A stretch of 64,000 nt of DNA from Streblospio benedicti (lineage: Eukaryota; Annelida; Polychaeta; Spionida; Spionidae), in assembly GCA_019095985.1 (NCBI GenBank), contig CM032661.1, positions 37,939,172 to 38,003,171 on the forward strand. The letters are read 5' to 3'. Positions 36,343 to 48,804 of the stretch are shown here, in pieces. A program made the translations under genes and the position numbers. Position 1 is the stretch's first letter. The number at the start of each line of letters is the position of its first letter. The notes beneath the pieces were generated by a model. The model was not told the DNA's origin. It saw only the letters and a list, made by a program, of their open reading frames with translations, and made no database searches.

Positions 36343-36520
36343 CATAGGCAGATCCAGATTTATATAAAATGGGGGTCGGAGGGGGGCTTATATTTCATGA
36401 AAAACCCTATGAAAATGATATATTTTGGTATATATATATATGATCCTCATATATATATATATATATATACTCATATATATATATATACGTTGATGTATAC
36501 ATATATGATCCTCATCATGA
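36343..36520. mobile_element. MITE of the GGCAGATCC family merging into TA microsatellite
   Basis: CATAGGCAGATCCAGATT, then a TTTCATGAAAAACCCTATG box and TATTTTGGTA, after which the right half is replaced by alternating TA with ATATATGATCCTCAT repeated twice. The right end is not recognisable. Confidence 0.65.
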
Positions 36521-37887
36521 GTTTTATAGACCATCTCTTGGACAGACAGTCATTGTACTAACTAGTCCTCTAACTGTATGTCGTTTATTCCTACAACTAC
36601 GTGATTGCTTATTTCATTCAGGTTCGTTGTACCTGATCACGGAAATTACCTTATACGCAGATTTATTACCGGAAAAACTTAATGAAGTCTGTAGGAAATT
36701 AAGGCACGGAGCTAGAGTGTAAGTCGTGATTAGCATTGTCCTCCGAATTCCAGGTTTGAAATTAGCTTAGTAACGTCATACATGGATTCATGGATTCACA
36801 ATGAAATTAGCTATATTTACCTTTGACTATCATTACCAGGTAATTGTTATTGCGTCAACTGTGAAGGTAATCAGAATGGACAGTCACGACAGCGCTCCCC
36901 AAGGAGGCTGTTGCATACGACTAATTTTCCCTCATTATCGTAGAATTGCAGACAATAATGACACCTTTTTCTCGTCTGTCGTGAGCGAAAAGATGATTGT
37001 ACAATTTGAAATCACGCATATGATGAGTCAATGGGTCAATTAACAGTTGCTCCAAGAACAGGACCAATTCGGCTTTACAAAAAAAAAAACTTGATTTTGT
37101 ACGACACTAGCTTCACATATGCCTTTATTAAGAATTGCGTAGTGGTATAGTTTTATTCGTTGTTTTCATTTTTCACATTTTGTTAGTTATATATCAATAT
37201 CATTGTACCTTGCTCTGAAATGAAATAATAGATGGCATGAATTGTGTGTTATTGTTGAAAACAACTAATCTTGTTACGGGTCCCTGACAGTTTATGTATC
37301 CTGAAGGCTGGTAATGGCCAAAATAGCAAACGAATATAGAATTGAATAATTGCAATTAAATTCTTATGAAATGTGAAACTGCACTGCAAAATAAAACTGA
37401 TACTCTAAATGTGTGTTGAATTATTAATTAATCACAGTTTGGCGCTTAATACAATGAAAAGACTGTTAAAATTAAATATTAAAACTCATGCCTGTTACTT
37501 CCTAAGATGTAGTATCATAAATCAAAATGTGTTTGAATATATCAATCTCAATGACTACCAATATTTAGCCACTTACTTCCTTCTGTAACTTAAAAAAAGT
37601 GTAGATGCAAAAATATAGTTGATTTTCATTTAAAGATTTGTATATTTATACGATCACATCACCAGTTTATTGAGTCATATCACGTGTTAATTCACAACCT
37701 CAGGTATAGCTGTCTCCTATTTAAATAAACGTCTGTGAGACACATGAGCATCAATTTGCAACAACTTAAGAATACATGTAAGTGGTGATTTTCTTTTCTG
37801 CAGACGATCTTTCAAAATAAGATTTTTTATAATGCATGCCAAGAACAATGAGCTGTTGCATCACTAGTTACGTAAATGCAAATGTGT

Positions 37888-38213
37888 TTATTTATAGTCG
37901 CAATAAACAGCTTTTGACATCTTCTAGTGACTTTAGCACTACAGTATGTCGTTGTCATCTTTTTCACACTATATCTTTCTCAACTCCCCGCGGAGCATAC
38001 AGCACATTGCTGCCGTAGCTCAGACGTGCTAATCACTAACATTTTCGTTCACTCGCCTGACCTGCACCTATTTAACGTGTAGGTACCACGGAGCAGTTTG
38101 CAACCTATTAGAGGTAAGCTTACTCAACACTTACCATCAAAGCCCACCGGGAATCAAACCCACGACATTCTGGTCACGAGTCCAACTCCCTATCCATTCG
38201 GCCACGGAAGTAT
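37888..38213 (-). mobile_element. SINE copy, near full length
   Basis: The reverse complement begins CTTCCGTGGCCGAATGGATA, has a GGGTTTGATTCCC B box, and continues through all body blocks to the tail region near 37888. Confidence 0.88.
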
Positions 38214-39662
38214 ACAATTTTAGGTTACATTTACATTTAACATAATTCACAAGTTCCACGACAGTGTGGTTTCAGAAACAATGTCATTACGTTTACTTAC
38301 CACTTCACAATAGTGTGGAAGTCACGCTCAGTACGTACTTGCCTCTTAACCCCTTGAAATAAATGGCGATCGCATACCTATATCTGAAAACAAGATACTT
38401 ACATGCAGTTGGAATGTATTTCCACACTCATTTCAACAGCGTAATGCTACTGGTAATCCCTCGTATGTTTAAGGTCGACGTGATACATATTACATCCTCG
38501 AACATAGGTGAAAAGGTCAATGCTATGACTGTCCATGTGCATTAATTTTGTCACAAACACACATTTGCATGTAGATCCCCGACATGTGCTCATGTATCTT
38601 TGTCATCAATCGTGGACTATCACATCAAGACCATTAATCACAGTCCGAACCCGACCTGTACCTGTTACAGAAATAAAGGGCTGTACCGGTTACAAAAATG
38701 GCGGACCACATCGTTGGTAAGTGTGTTTATGGTGCTTATTGTTACAATGTATAGTGTGATGTGTTTCGTTTAAATGTTTTACAAAAGCAACCTTACATGT
38801 GAAATTGTACCATAAGGATTTATTCTGATTGAATTATGGTATTTTTTTTTAATAATTAGCGTTCATTGTTGTACATGTTGGAGACAGATAATGGCCAAAT
38901 ATGGTTCCCAGTGATAGCCTGATAGTCATTGGCCTTTGCTAGTAACATTAAAGATCAACAGTGCTAGTGAAACACGTTGCATGGTTGCTACTTATTTTTC
39001 TTTTATCTTTATACGGAATCACTGTCATATATGAGATGCTCAGACGGTGTCACGCCTCGATATGTATGTGTCAAAACATAATCAGGATTATGAATATTGC
39101 ATGAGAAAACAATTGTAAGTGTTAATGTCATCCCAAAGTGCATTACTTTGTATATGGATCAATAAACATAAATTCCCCACTGAGTTGACCATTGACAGGC
39201 GATATCTAACATTGATTGTAAAGCATCCTCTGAAGGGGCCACTAGTACAGTCGTCTGCATACATTAAAATAGGTTTGCAGCTATTTTTGCTGAAGATGAT
39301 TAATTTCAACCAACACATCGTTTAAATACATTTTGAACAATGTGGGAGAAAGACAATCGCCTTGTGAACTAGTCCGTCTGGACTGTGTTGTTCAACTATA
39401 CTGAACCATCACTAATTGAGTGTTTTGATTTCACAGACTTGTACAGCTTTCCATCAATACCATTTGTCAATAGCTAATTCTTAACATGAAAGTCCTATCA
39501 ACCCAGTCACATGCTTTACTCAAATCAATATGTGCAGTTAATATGGAAGGACCTTCATTAAGACGAGGTCTTTGTAGAGAATCACGAGTGAAAATGTGAT
39601 CGTCACAGCTGCTGTTTTTCCTAAGACTGTTTTGCTCTTCCACGAACTTGTTATATCTAGAA

Positions 39663-40123
39663 TAGGGCTCTGACCACAAAATCAATGCAAAATCTGCAAA
39701 ATTCTGTCCGAATAATTCGGGTGCACCTGGATATGTCATATTAAATGAAAAGGGGGCGTGGTTCTGATTATTTTCTGATTATAGATATGGTAACAAATTA
39801 AGCTTAGACTATATAGGTGCCAAACCAATCATGTTACATAACATTATTTGAATATTTAGTGTGAATGGTCAGTTGTTGGCCAGTCATGTATCAATGTAGA
39901 ATCGGGCTAGACTAGAGAGGATTTCAGAGAGTATCTCTCTTCAATGTCTGCCAGAGCTCTGGGAAGGTAGATATGCATCCTCAACAATTAGAAATTGAAT
40001 ACTCTACTGGAGAAAAATAAGAATGTTTGCCAACGCTCAAAGCTAAGCACAGTGGAGGGGGCCTAGTTATTACGATGTTTATAGATCTTACAATTGAGTA
40101 TCCATTTAATGGTCTGAGCCCTA
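39663..40123. mobile_element. MITE of ~460 bp with 13-bp inverted ends, inserted in the same LINE
   Basis: The left end TAGGGCTCTGACC (39663-39675) and right end GGTCTGAGCCCTA (40111-40123) are inverted repeats with one mismatch. CTAGAA flanks the left end (39657-39662) and recurs at 40121-40126, overlapping the last three bases of the right repeat, so the target duplication is 3 bp (GAA) or 6 bp (CTAGAA) depending on where the element is taken to end. Removing it brings two adjoining pieces of LINE RT together. Superfamily not assigned. Confidence 0.75.
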
Positions 40124-40160
40124 GAAAGGTTTGTAGTCTAGCATTTAGGATACTCAGTAT

Positions 40161-40360
40161 TAGTGTTCGGACGATTAATCGAATATAGATTTTCGTTCAG
40201 CAGACTATCGGCGATTATCAATTGCTTTACATAAATATCGATGGTTTTGTCATTTGGAAACAGGGAAGTGTGTAAAATCAGTGACATTTGTGTAGATAAG
40301 CAAATCTTGCATCGGTGTTTACAACACTTGTCCACAATTTTGCCACCAGTAACAGCACTA
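40161..40360. mobile_element. hAT-like MITE, 200 bp, with exact 8-bp target duplication CTCAGTAT
   Basis: The element starts TAGTGTTCGG and ends AACAGCACTA. The short terminal inverted repeats (TAGTG-type) fit the hAT superfamily. It is flanked by CTCAGTAT at 40153-40160 and again at 40361-40368; an 8-bp target duplication is the hAT hallmark. It sits in the LINE at 39015-40775, so it is younger than that LINE. It is too short to encode a transposase. Confidence 0.85.
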
Positions 40361-41418
40361 CTCAGTATTGTTGTGTAGCTTACAAATAGGATGCTACTAT
40401 ACAGTTTTGCTGTACAACAGATTAGACTGATGCCCCAGGTGGTTAAGGGGTATCCTGGGTTCATTTGTATCACCTATAGGAATAGGGCATGAGTCAACTA
40501 AGATGAGATCTTACCATAATCAAAGCACGCTTGGAACAGACACAAGAGCCCTTTTATTACCGTTTCATTTTTAGAACCTCATTAGGTGATTGATTTTATC
40601 AATGCCTGCAGCTTTATCATTCTTTTGTCGTGTTATACTTTTTCTGATCTCATTTTCTGTGAAATCTTTATTCAACCTATCTCCAGTTACATAGTGGGGA
40701 TCTGACTTAATCAACTCGTTTTTTTTCTGTTATATTTCTCTGAATTGGATTTACGAACGCTTCATTAGGTTGTGATACGATACTGCCTGTAATAGGTATA
40801 CAGTAATCTGTTTATAACATCATCCATCTTCAAACTTCGAATAAGTTAAAAGCTTAGTGGCACCTACAAATTAATGAGGTACAGTTTATTGTGATGCATT
40901 ATTGTGTGAGGGAGAGTGTCAGTGATTATCATTGTGTGTTGAATTTTGCTGCAGATGGTAGTATGTGATAAATGATCAATCGATGTACAGGTTATGAGTG
41001 CCTATGACCTAGTGTAGAATGTTTAGTCGTAAAAGGAAAACTTGAATCACGATTATAAGGTCATTTACTGTACATGAGCATTTCCAGCTAACTTAGATAA
41101 CAATAAGCATAAACTATATCAAATACAATTCATCACATCATGATACTACTACAATGCCATAATAACATAAAACTTCAAGTGCATATAGTCTTTGATATCT
41201 ATGCACACACCACAATCCTTCAGCGTAAGAGAATAGAATTACAATTATGCAATGCCTGTTGGTTTTTAAGGTGCACGTGGCGCCAAAATGTCGCCTGCTT
41301 TGGGGATCACGTGGACCTGGGTGGTGTAAATGTCGTCTGTGGGCAGACAGATGCCTCATCACGACCACCAACCCACGCATTGCTGGGAAATTGATCAGAG
41401 GTATTGGGAGGAGGCACA

Positions 41419-41575
41419 GTGGCAGATCCAGGATTTGGAGGAACGGGGGGCCCAGAACAGTTCAATGAGTGCCAAGGGCACGAATGCGCTGGCCCGGGGA
41501 TGTGCAAGTTTGGGTCACCCCTTATCAGAACCGCCCATCTTAGGGAGGAACCGGGACCCCCCCTGGATCTGCAAC
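41419..41575. mobile_element. MITE of the GGCAGATCC family
   Basis: GTGGCAGATCCAGGATTTGG to CCCCTGGATCTGCAAC. A further half-copy follows at about 41687-41845 (GAGGCAGATCTGGG to a GCATTTCATGAGTTTTG box), separated by G-rich sequence. Confidence 0.75.
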
Positions 41576-41849
41576 TGAGGCAGGGGTACCGTGTGGGGGC
41601 ATGGGAAGCGGCTGATGGAGGGAGGCCTTAAAAGGGTTCGTGGCGCTGGAGTGGGGGTAGGAGGCGTAGATGCTTGGGAGGGTGCCAGAGGCAGATCTGG
41701 GAAGGGTGGGTGGTGTGTGAGCCTTCAGGGAACGGAGAGGGGTCTGAGGGTGGATGGTTGGGGCAGCACAAAGTATGTCAAAAAGTGTGTGTGGGGGCGG
41801 GGGATGCAGCTAGTGCATTTCATGAGTTTTGTTTGCACAAAAGCTCGCT

Positions 41850-43434
41850 GATATGTCAATATAAATTACACTTTAGGACTGGGTTTCCCCTCATTCTGAA
41901 AGTGAACTGGCTGTATTTTCCCATTTGCTTTTATGTTTTTCAAGTAGCTATATAAATGAGACCTAGGTACAGGTGCATAATGATTATGATTGTATGTTAA
42001 CTATTCATTTTACATTTCACCTGAAGCTGGTTTCACACCAAATTGTATGTTTGACTGTGTAATTTATATAGTGTAACAGTGAGGTTTAAGAAAGTGCGAG
42101 GATAGTATGTTACTGCTCAATATGATTATTTTAGCTGGTGCCTGGATGCGTGTAGGCCTGTCATATTTTCTCATAAAAAGTGGTAAAAGTGATAAAAGAG
42201 TCTGCCCCTGTATCTGCCTTTGCTAGATGACGAGTCCAAACCACATCGTTGATTACCCATTTCTATGGTACGGCCAGTACATAGCGTCAAACGCGAATGC
42301 AGAGACAAAGAGGTAGCCGAACAATGACCCCCATGTCCCCACCAGAATAGCCCCTTTAATTCCCGATGGGGCGTGTCAACATGTCTTAGTTTCTTAATCT
42401 CTCAGAGGATTCTCTGATGTGACTCGGGGACTTTCAGTTGTCTCTTGGGAATTGTTCGACACAATGAACATTTACGGCTTCATGGAAGGAATCTTTATTG
42501 GAAAGAACAATCAGTCTGAGTAGGTACTACAACTTTATATCTCAATACTTTTTGTGTGCCTGGATTAGGGGTGGAGGAGGGGGGTTGGATGGTTGAGTTG
42601 ACGTATACGAATAAATAAACGTGTGATTAGAGTATGAAAATGAGGTAAATTGAGATTTTATTAATATCACTTAAACATAAAACCAAATATATTACATCAC
42701 AATTACAAATAGAAATTTCCATTCAAAATCTTTCACTGGATATCACCTCTTACACGACCCCAAGGTTCCCAGCCTTATCTGAAAGTAGCAAGACAGCAGA
42801 GATGCAAGCAACACACACATAGTTTACACAGTATCAACGTAAACTACATTTGTTGGGTGAAAAGGTGGCGGCCTTGACTTGCCCCCCCCCCCCCAATCAT
42901 CCTACATGTGACAATGCATTGTTAAACACTGTAGAGACCACTTCTTCATTCACAACAGTCCCTCATGTGATCTTAATCATCGTATAGAAACTGCAATGTA
43001 GTGCAATGAGCTGCCTTGTGTGATCTCTTCACTTCCCTGGCGCATTGGCACAGGTTACTGTGCTTGCCCTGAGTTACAACATTATGCGTGTAGTTCATCC
43101 AGGTATTGAAATATCAATATTGACGCACTAGGCCCTATATTTCAAAATACAATTGCATTTATATAATTGTTTTGATCAGAGAAATGTTATTGAAATATTG
43201 GATGTCGATATTAATCTTGAAAACATTTTTTTTTTCAAATTGAACTACATGCATCATATATTTTACAAATTGATACCATGCTAATTTGAAACGGCGATGA
43301 TGATGCGAATTGAAAAGCTTCTAAAGGTCACATCTGTCGAGTTAAATGACAATGGCAAAGCCATCTTGATCAAAATATCTAATTTGAAATGCAACATTAA
43401 ATCAAAATGATCTTACATATACACTGTAGTAAAG
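41850..43434. other. Intergenic, no gene seen
   Basis: A phrase CCCCTGTATCTGCCTTTGC at 42206 may be the worn end of a GGCAGATCC MITE. A C-run lies at 42882-42893. Nothing else is recognised. Confidence 0.5.
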
Positions 43435-43530
43435 CATAGGAAGATCCAGTGTGGGGAGGGCGCAGAGGTGCAAGCCCCCCTGTCCACCTTATCCATCCAT
43501 CCCTTTTTTGAAATCCTGGATCTGCCGGTA
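43435..43530. mobile_element. MITE of the GGCAGATCC family
   Basis: CATAGGAAGATCCAGTG to AATCCTGGATCTGCCGGTAG; short interior with C-runs. Confidence 0.78.
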
Positions 43531-43871
43531 GCTAAGGCACGGACAGGTAATGAAATTTACTGCCTGCATCAACAAGGCTAGATGGAAGTCTCACTGAAAT
43601 ACGTTGATTAATCTAGGAATTTTTACCAATACACAAGTGTGTCAACAAATTTGCTGCGACAATGGTATACTCCTTCAAATCTATCAATAGAAAATGTATG
43701 TCAACAATCAGGGATTGCACAAAAGACAGCTAATAACATTGAAAAAAGTGTAATATACGGAAGGATGGACTAATCTGCATCCATTACGTAATCATCTCAA
43801 AGGGGATTGACTGGATAATCCCTCATCTAATTTACACGTCACTTGCCACAGCCACGTGTTTTTGCAACCAA

Positions 43872-43881
43872 TTTGTTGTTG

Positions 43882-43945
<64 letters not shown>
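43872..43945. repeat. TTG/CTG microsatellite, independent locus
   Basis: TTG triplets followed by about 18 CTG triplets, with flanks unlike those of the two 4-kb copies. It ends next to CGCAAATGTTCATCCC, a motif related to the dispersed AATGTTCAT repeat described at 61868. Confidence 0.95.
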
Positions 43946-44040
43946 AATCGCAAATGTTCATCCCTGAACTTCTACCTAGCAGTACACAATACATGCACGA
44001 CGCAAAGGTTATTCTATCTTTTAAATCATGTCTGTGAGAT

Positions 44041-44210
44041 GGCAGATCCAGGTTTTTGGAAAAGGGGGGGCGCACATACGGGATTTCATGGGTTTCGTAC
44101 GCGCAGCCAATGGAGGACATGCCAAAAGCCCTACGAAAATGAAGTATTTTGGTGGCAAAACGGGGGCGCTCGACCCCTGCGCCCCCTGCGCCCCCCCTGA
44201 ATCTGCCTAT
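44041..44210. mobile_element. MITE of the GGCAGATCC family, longest-interior copy
   Basis: GGCAGATCCAGG to CTGAATCTGCC, with GGGATTTCATGGGTTTCGTA, AATGGAGGACATGCCAAAA and ATGAAGTATTTTGGTGG inside. Frames reading MADPGFWKRGG-like peptides come from this element and are not genes. Confidence 0.88.
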
Positions 44211-44592
44211 GGAGACAATGCGCCAATTACTGTAATGGCTACCATGTCCAGATTGATTCAGTTTCAATATTCAGGACAGTCTGACTCTCGCTTTAAGAAC
44301 TTACTTTACATTCTGCTAGACAAAGGGAATTTCCCCATATCTATACTCTTGTTCTGAAATATATGCCCTTTGCACACATCTCACCATCATTACACTTGAC
44401 AGTAAAAGCTAATGATGCTATTCAATGCAATAAGAGTGCTAGTGCAGATTTACAGCCAAGTACATTTAAAAGTGCGGACAGTACAAGGCAGGATACCCAT
44501 TGTGACACAGTACACACCAATCAGTATTTAATATTGATACAATAACACAATCACATGAAAGAAAGTTACAAAATACAGAGCTTTATGATAAG

Positions 44593-44697
44593 CATAGGCA
44601 GATCCAGGGCGCCTCCCCCCTTTCCCACCAAAATACTTTCGCCCCCCCTTTTCCTTAAGTGCGCCCCCCCCCTTTTCCAAAAACCTGGATCTGCCTC
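44593..44697. mobile_element. MITE of the GGCAGATCC family, short copy
   Basis: CATAGGCAGATCCAGGGCGC to AACCTGGATCTGCCTC, with much of the interior deleted. It lies only 380 bp from the copy at 44041. Confidence 0.88.
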
Positions 44698-47171
44698 TGT
44701 GATAAGCGCATAAGTAAAACAAGACTGCCATGCAAAGACACGTGCACTGGCTTACATAGTACATGCACATTTAAGGTGTTGGTGTCTTCTTATTGCAGTA
44801 TGGAGTAAAGAATAAGACAAGCTCAAACGTACTAAAGTTGATGTCTGATGTACCTTTTAATTCTACATACGAATGCATCAGACTAGTGCAAGTATTAGTA
44901 ATGATGCTATTCCATCCATCCATATAACTGATTAATGATACTGATTAATTTGATTATGCTATTTGGACCACCTATAATTATGATGTGATGACTAATTTGT
45001 CACAACATATTATCTACTTGCAATCGGAGTTCTTCGAACTGGCATAGCCTCTATCACATGCGTTTCATTAAATCATGATAATAGCCAACATAGTTACATA
45101 AATACACCTGCGAGTCTAGTGATTTAGGCTACTCGATAAACCGTGCTATTATGTGTCATTTTCTTCTCAGCGTGTCCAAGACTCGGGCCCTACATAAATG
45201 GGGATTTTCCATGGAAACAAATGGCCAAAATGCCGTATTCAAGCTTGCCCACTCGAAGTCGTCCATAGCATCTTTTATTCCATGAAGGGAGTTCATGTAA
45301 ACATGTCTCTCTGACCCCCCCCCCCCTCACATCCCTAGGCCCTTAATCTATTCGATTCTAAAACCTTATTCTATGTTGCAACAGCATAGCGCCAATTTAT
45401 GCCACTTTAGCCACTTAAGGGTTAACCCAGACGCATTCGAAAACATAAAAACTGTGATGTCTTTTTTATTAACCACATCACAGCGCATTATCTTTGTAGG
45501 CCTCCTAAAATCAAGAACACGTCTTAATCGTATCACAAGCTGTAAACTCAATCATGTTTACGGGCGATATTTGAGAGAATCACGCAGACAGGCCATCATA
45601 AATGTGCTCATAATCTCCTCAATATAGCAGACGCCATTTTGCTAGGGGAAATTACGTCATAGTAGATTGCCCTTAACAACTTGCTGATTGAAAATTTATG
45701 CTGTGTTCATGCGCTGGTGGTTTTTATGTACACACTAAAGGTTACGGCATGTCTGTTGGTTCAAGCATTCAGCTTTTGAATCGTAATGTAGTATTTATGG
45801 TTATAATATCCGCCATCGTAAATGTAGGTAGTAATAGATTGTAAAGTGTTTCACACGGCAGTGTACACATAGTATTAAGTTCAGTAGTCTTTGGTAGGAG
45901 ACTAATACATCTACAATCAGACCGTTTATTGCACCCCAAACCTTTATAAGGAGACCAACTGAAGCTGCAAAAGATGACCACCACCTTTCTATTGAGACCC
46001 ATTTAGGTCTGGATCGGTTCCAAGTTGAGATGTAGAAGTCATGATGGTCTGATGTCCATAAGAGCAATGATAAATATACATACGTGTACATCTGGGAGAC
46101 ATGTCAGCCTGACATGCCATGGTTGAGTCAATGTCCCTCAATAATCTCATTTATTTGATCTTCAAAAGGTACATTCTTCAGTTCCCAGTGGCGCAAAAAA
46201 GTTGCATACTCGTCCAAAATTATCTACTTTTTTGAGCCAAGACAGATGATTCACCGGAATTTGAGAACAAAGGGACCCTTGATTCTTTCCTCTGTATTTA
46301 AAGTCTTTGGATCATTCTCTTTGTTACACTAATGTATGTGGTGCACTCGTATTTTTTGCGGTGTAAGAATAGCCAGGCATATTGCCGTGTGCCAATGTTT
46401 AACCTAATTGTATAGCTTGCGTACATGTCACTCAATACATGCATTTGTTTTACCTGTCGAAAAGAAAGTCATTTTGCAGATAAAGAAGAAAAAAAGACTT
46501 TGTTGTGTCATTGAGTATCCCAAGTGCACTCGTGTTAGTTCCACTCTCAGTATCAGATGTCAAATTGACCTCTAAAATGTTTCACCAGAGATTGAATTAT
46601 CATGACTTATTAATTTATGTGACCTCATTCTTAATTTAACCTTTAAATCGTGATTTTAATACGCAGACTATTCAAACCAGCAGGATAGATACATATACTT
46701 CTATTTGTATTTCATAAGCATAGAAAAGTGCAAACGGACAGTCTGCAAATCTTTAGCAATGATTGGATTGATCGCTTGACCTCATTCACATCCTGAGATT
46801 AACAGCCTGTGATTGGTCAAAACTTTTCATGAAAATAGCTATGCGTCAGAGTTCTCTTAAAAGCATCTGATACTCAGTGCATTGCATACACGGGCATTTG
46901 AGAGTGGTCCGAGGTCTAAATGGTAGCCTGTAGTTCTATTAATGATTCAAAAGATTTTTTTTTCCAATTTTGAAAATAGGCATGAACTTCAGTACCATCA
47001 GTCAATCTTGTAGGCCCCACAACACCATGTAAAATGACTGCTCATACCATCCAGGGCACGCGTGCATAGCTCGACATCTATATGCAGGAAAGTACAAGAA
47101 ATACCGGGGCAAACCATTTTAACACTTTAGCGGCTATTAAAAAAAAGCAGCACATGTACATGGTGTTGCAA
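44698..47171. other. Intergenic, no gene seen apart from worn repeats
   Basis: A possible part-copy of the 110-600 repeat lies at 46187-46240 and a decayed MITE at 45890-46020. Open frames at 45366-46091 overlap on both strands without domains. Confidence 0.5.
45890..46020. mobile_element. AGAACCTCT-type MITE, decayed interior
   Basis: GACCACCACCTTTCTATTGA and GGAGACCAACTG phrases; the termini are lost. Confidence 0.4.
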
Positions 47172-47637
47172 AGCTTCAGCAGCTGAAGCGAAAGCCTTGT
47201 GTTGTGTTCGTTTGTAACTGTATTTCGCAGGACAAGGTAGAATGTTTACCGATGATCCGATTTTGTTGAAACTACACAACTATGAGGTATGAGGTGACAC
47301 CAAAGTTATTCGATTTTGGGTACTTTGCCTATTAGATTGTGCTTTCCACAATGCGATTTATGACATATTTTACTGGTATTCAATGCACTTCTGTCGGCAT
47401 GAAAAATTTGATTTCGTAAACACAGCAGCAAAAAAGTCTTCTTGGTGCGCTTTGCTGCTATTTGGTAGCATGAAGGAGCCAATATTAGACAATGGCGCAC
47501 TGGTTATCTTTCGCTAATTATGTACATGTATATTGTAATTATGTACTTTTAATCAAGATTTCAGTAAACATCTTTAATACCCATGATTTAACGTTGTTCT
47601 AGAGACGCTGTGCTCTCTGAGCACTTTTGATCTAGTT
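47172..47637 (-). mobile_element. Inverted copy of the dispersed repeat seen at 24414-25071
   Basis: Begins GCAGCTGAAGCGAAAGCCTT and ends CTGTGCTCTCTGAGCACTTT followed by TGATCTAGTTAGT, the reverse complement of the copy B insertion. It is shorter and diverged. Confidence 0.7.
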
Positions 47638-47967
47638 AGTATTGCAGCCTCATTGTAACGGTTCTTGGCACTATCTTACATTTCAATAACTTGTGAGTTA
47701 AATAATAAGCTCGAAATAGATTATGTGTCTCGGGATGTGTGGCCAAGGATAAAGCCTAAAATAAACTCAGATATACAATAATGGCGGACCGGTTCACATT
47801 TATACACTACATGTGCCACGTGAGTAAATTGATAGTGGGCCATGCTCATTATCATATATTTCAGGCAAATGGTTCCAATGGTTTCAAAATAACCCCTCAT
47901 CCAAAGCGTCCATATCTATGGAACATTTATTCTGGTCTCATCCAATCAGACTATCAGAATAATTAAA

Positions 47968-48115
47968 TTTTTGGTACTATGTTTTGTTTCTCTCAGCTGG
48001 TTTCTATACTATATTACCCAAAATGTAATGTAAGGTTGTCAAGTCAAAGTGTTTTGTATTATCTAAGCTTTCATTGTAGGAACTATAGCCTAGAAACAAA
48101 ACATAGTACCAAAAA
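47968..48115. mobile_element. 148-bp fold-back element with perfect 24-bp inverted ends
   Basis: The left arm (47968-47991) starts TTTTTGGTACTATGTTTTGT and the right arm (48092-48115) is its exact reverse complement. About 100 bp of unique sequence separates them. There is no target duplication I can define with confidence. It could be a small MITE or an inverted repeat formed in another way. Confidence 0.8.
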
Positions 48116-48804
48116 TGAAACCATATAATGCTATCTATAAGCTTCATGAAATTACTAGAAGGATAATTTAAGTTTAGCTATGTCGGACATAGTAAAGTAA
48201 GCAAAATCATTGATTTTGCCTCCGGTGTGTTAAGTTGGTCTCAGCAAACCGCTCGCCGTTAAAAGGGACAATTTAACCCAAGAAACTGACAAGTTGTCAA
48301 TAACCCCCTGTCTCAACCAGACCCTCTGTTCTTCTCAAAGGTCTGGCCTTCATATGTAATTACATTCTTAATCTACATCCAGCCACTCTTCTATTTCATC
48401 TTGTAAGCCAGAGTTGATCTAATTTTACACATGCAGGGAATCAATTCATCTGAATTTGGAAGGCGTCTGAAAAATAAAATGTCAACCAACGCCCAACTGC
48501 AATTCCTTGGAATACCACATCGTCATATATCACGGCTATATACGCAGATATGATCAAGGACTTTTAAAGGCAGTGTGAATGATCAACCTGTGAAAGCCGA
48601 CGATGTGAATAACAGTGCTCATGCCTTCACTTTTTGATCTCTTAAATAAATGGTTGGGTAATCATATTTAGTGTCCATGATATACTGGTGGATCTAATAC
48701 TGTACAATAATGTACATATCTTTCTTGACATGGCCGTAGAGTAATGACTGGATTTTTTTTTCTTTTTGCTGCTTCGAGGTAGGGTTTCTTTGAAAAACGT
48801 AACA

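Larger units (their letters stand above)
39015..40775 (-). mobile_element. LINE relic with reverse transcriptase, interrupted by two DNA transposons
   Basis: On the minus strand the RT blocks run in order from 40775: RLNKDFTENEIRKSI and NDKAAGIDKINHLM; WGISLICCTAKLYSSIL (about 40440-40390); then, beyond the insertions, EEQNSLRKNSSCDDHIFT and LTAHIDLSKACDWVDR (39690-39490); QGDCLSPTLFKMYLNDVL (about 39370-39320); the catalytic LMYADD box (about 39255); APSEDALQSMLDIACQW; and a final YRGVTPSEHL near 39030. These lie in different frames with several stops and indels, so the copy is dead. No 5' endonuclease or 3' tail is seen. LINE sequence occupies 39015-39662, 40124-40152 and 40369-40775. Clade is uncertain; the motif set is that of the CR1/Jockey/L2 broad group. 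Confidence 0.85.

Noticed and set aside
41138-41955. Stack of Gly/Trp-rich frames on both strands
   Set aside because: G-rich MITE sequence lacks stops in several frames; no domain is seen.
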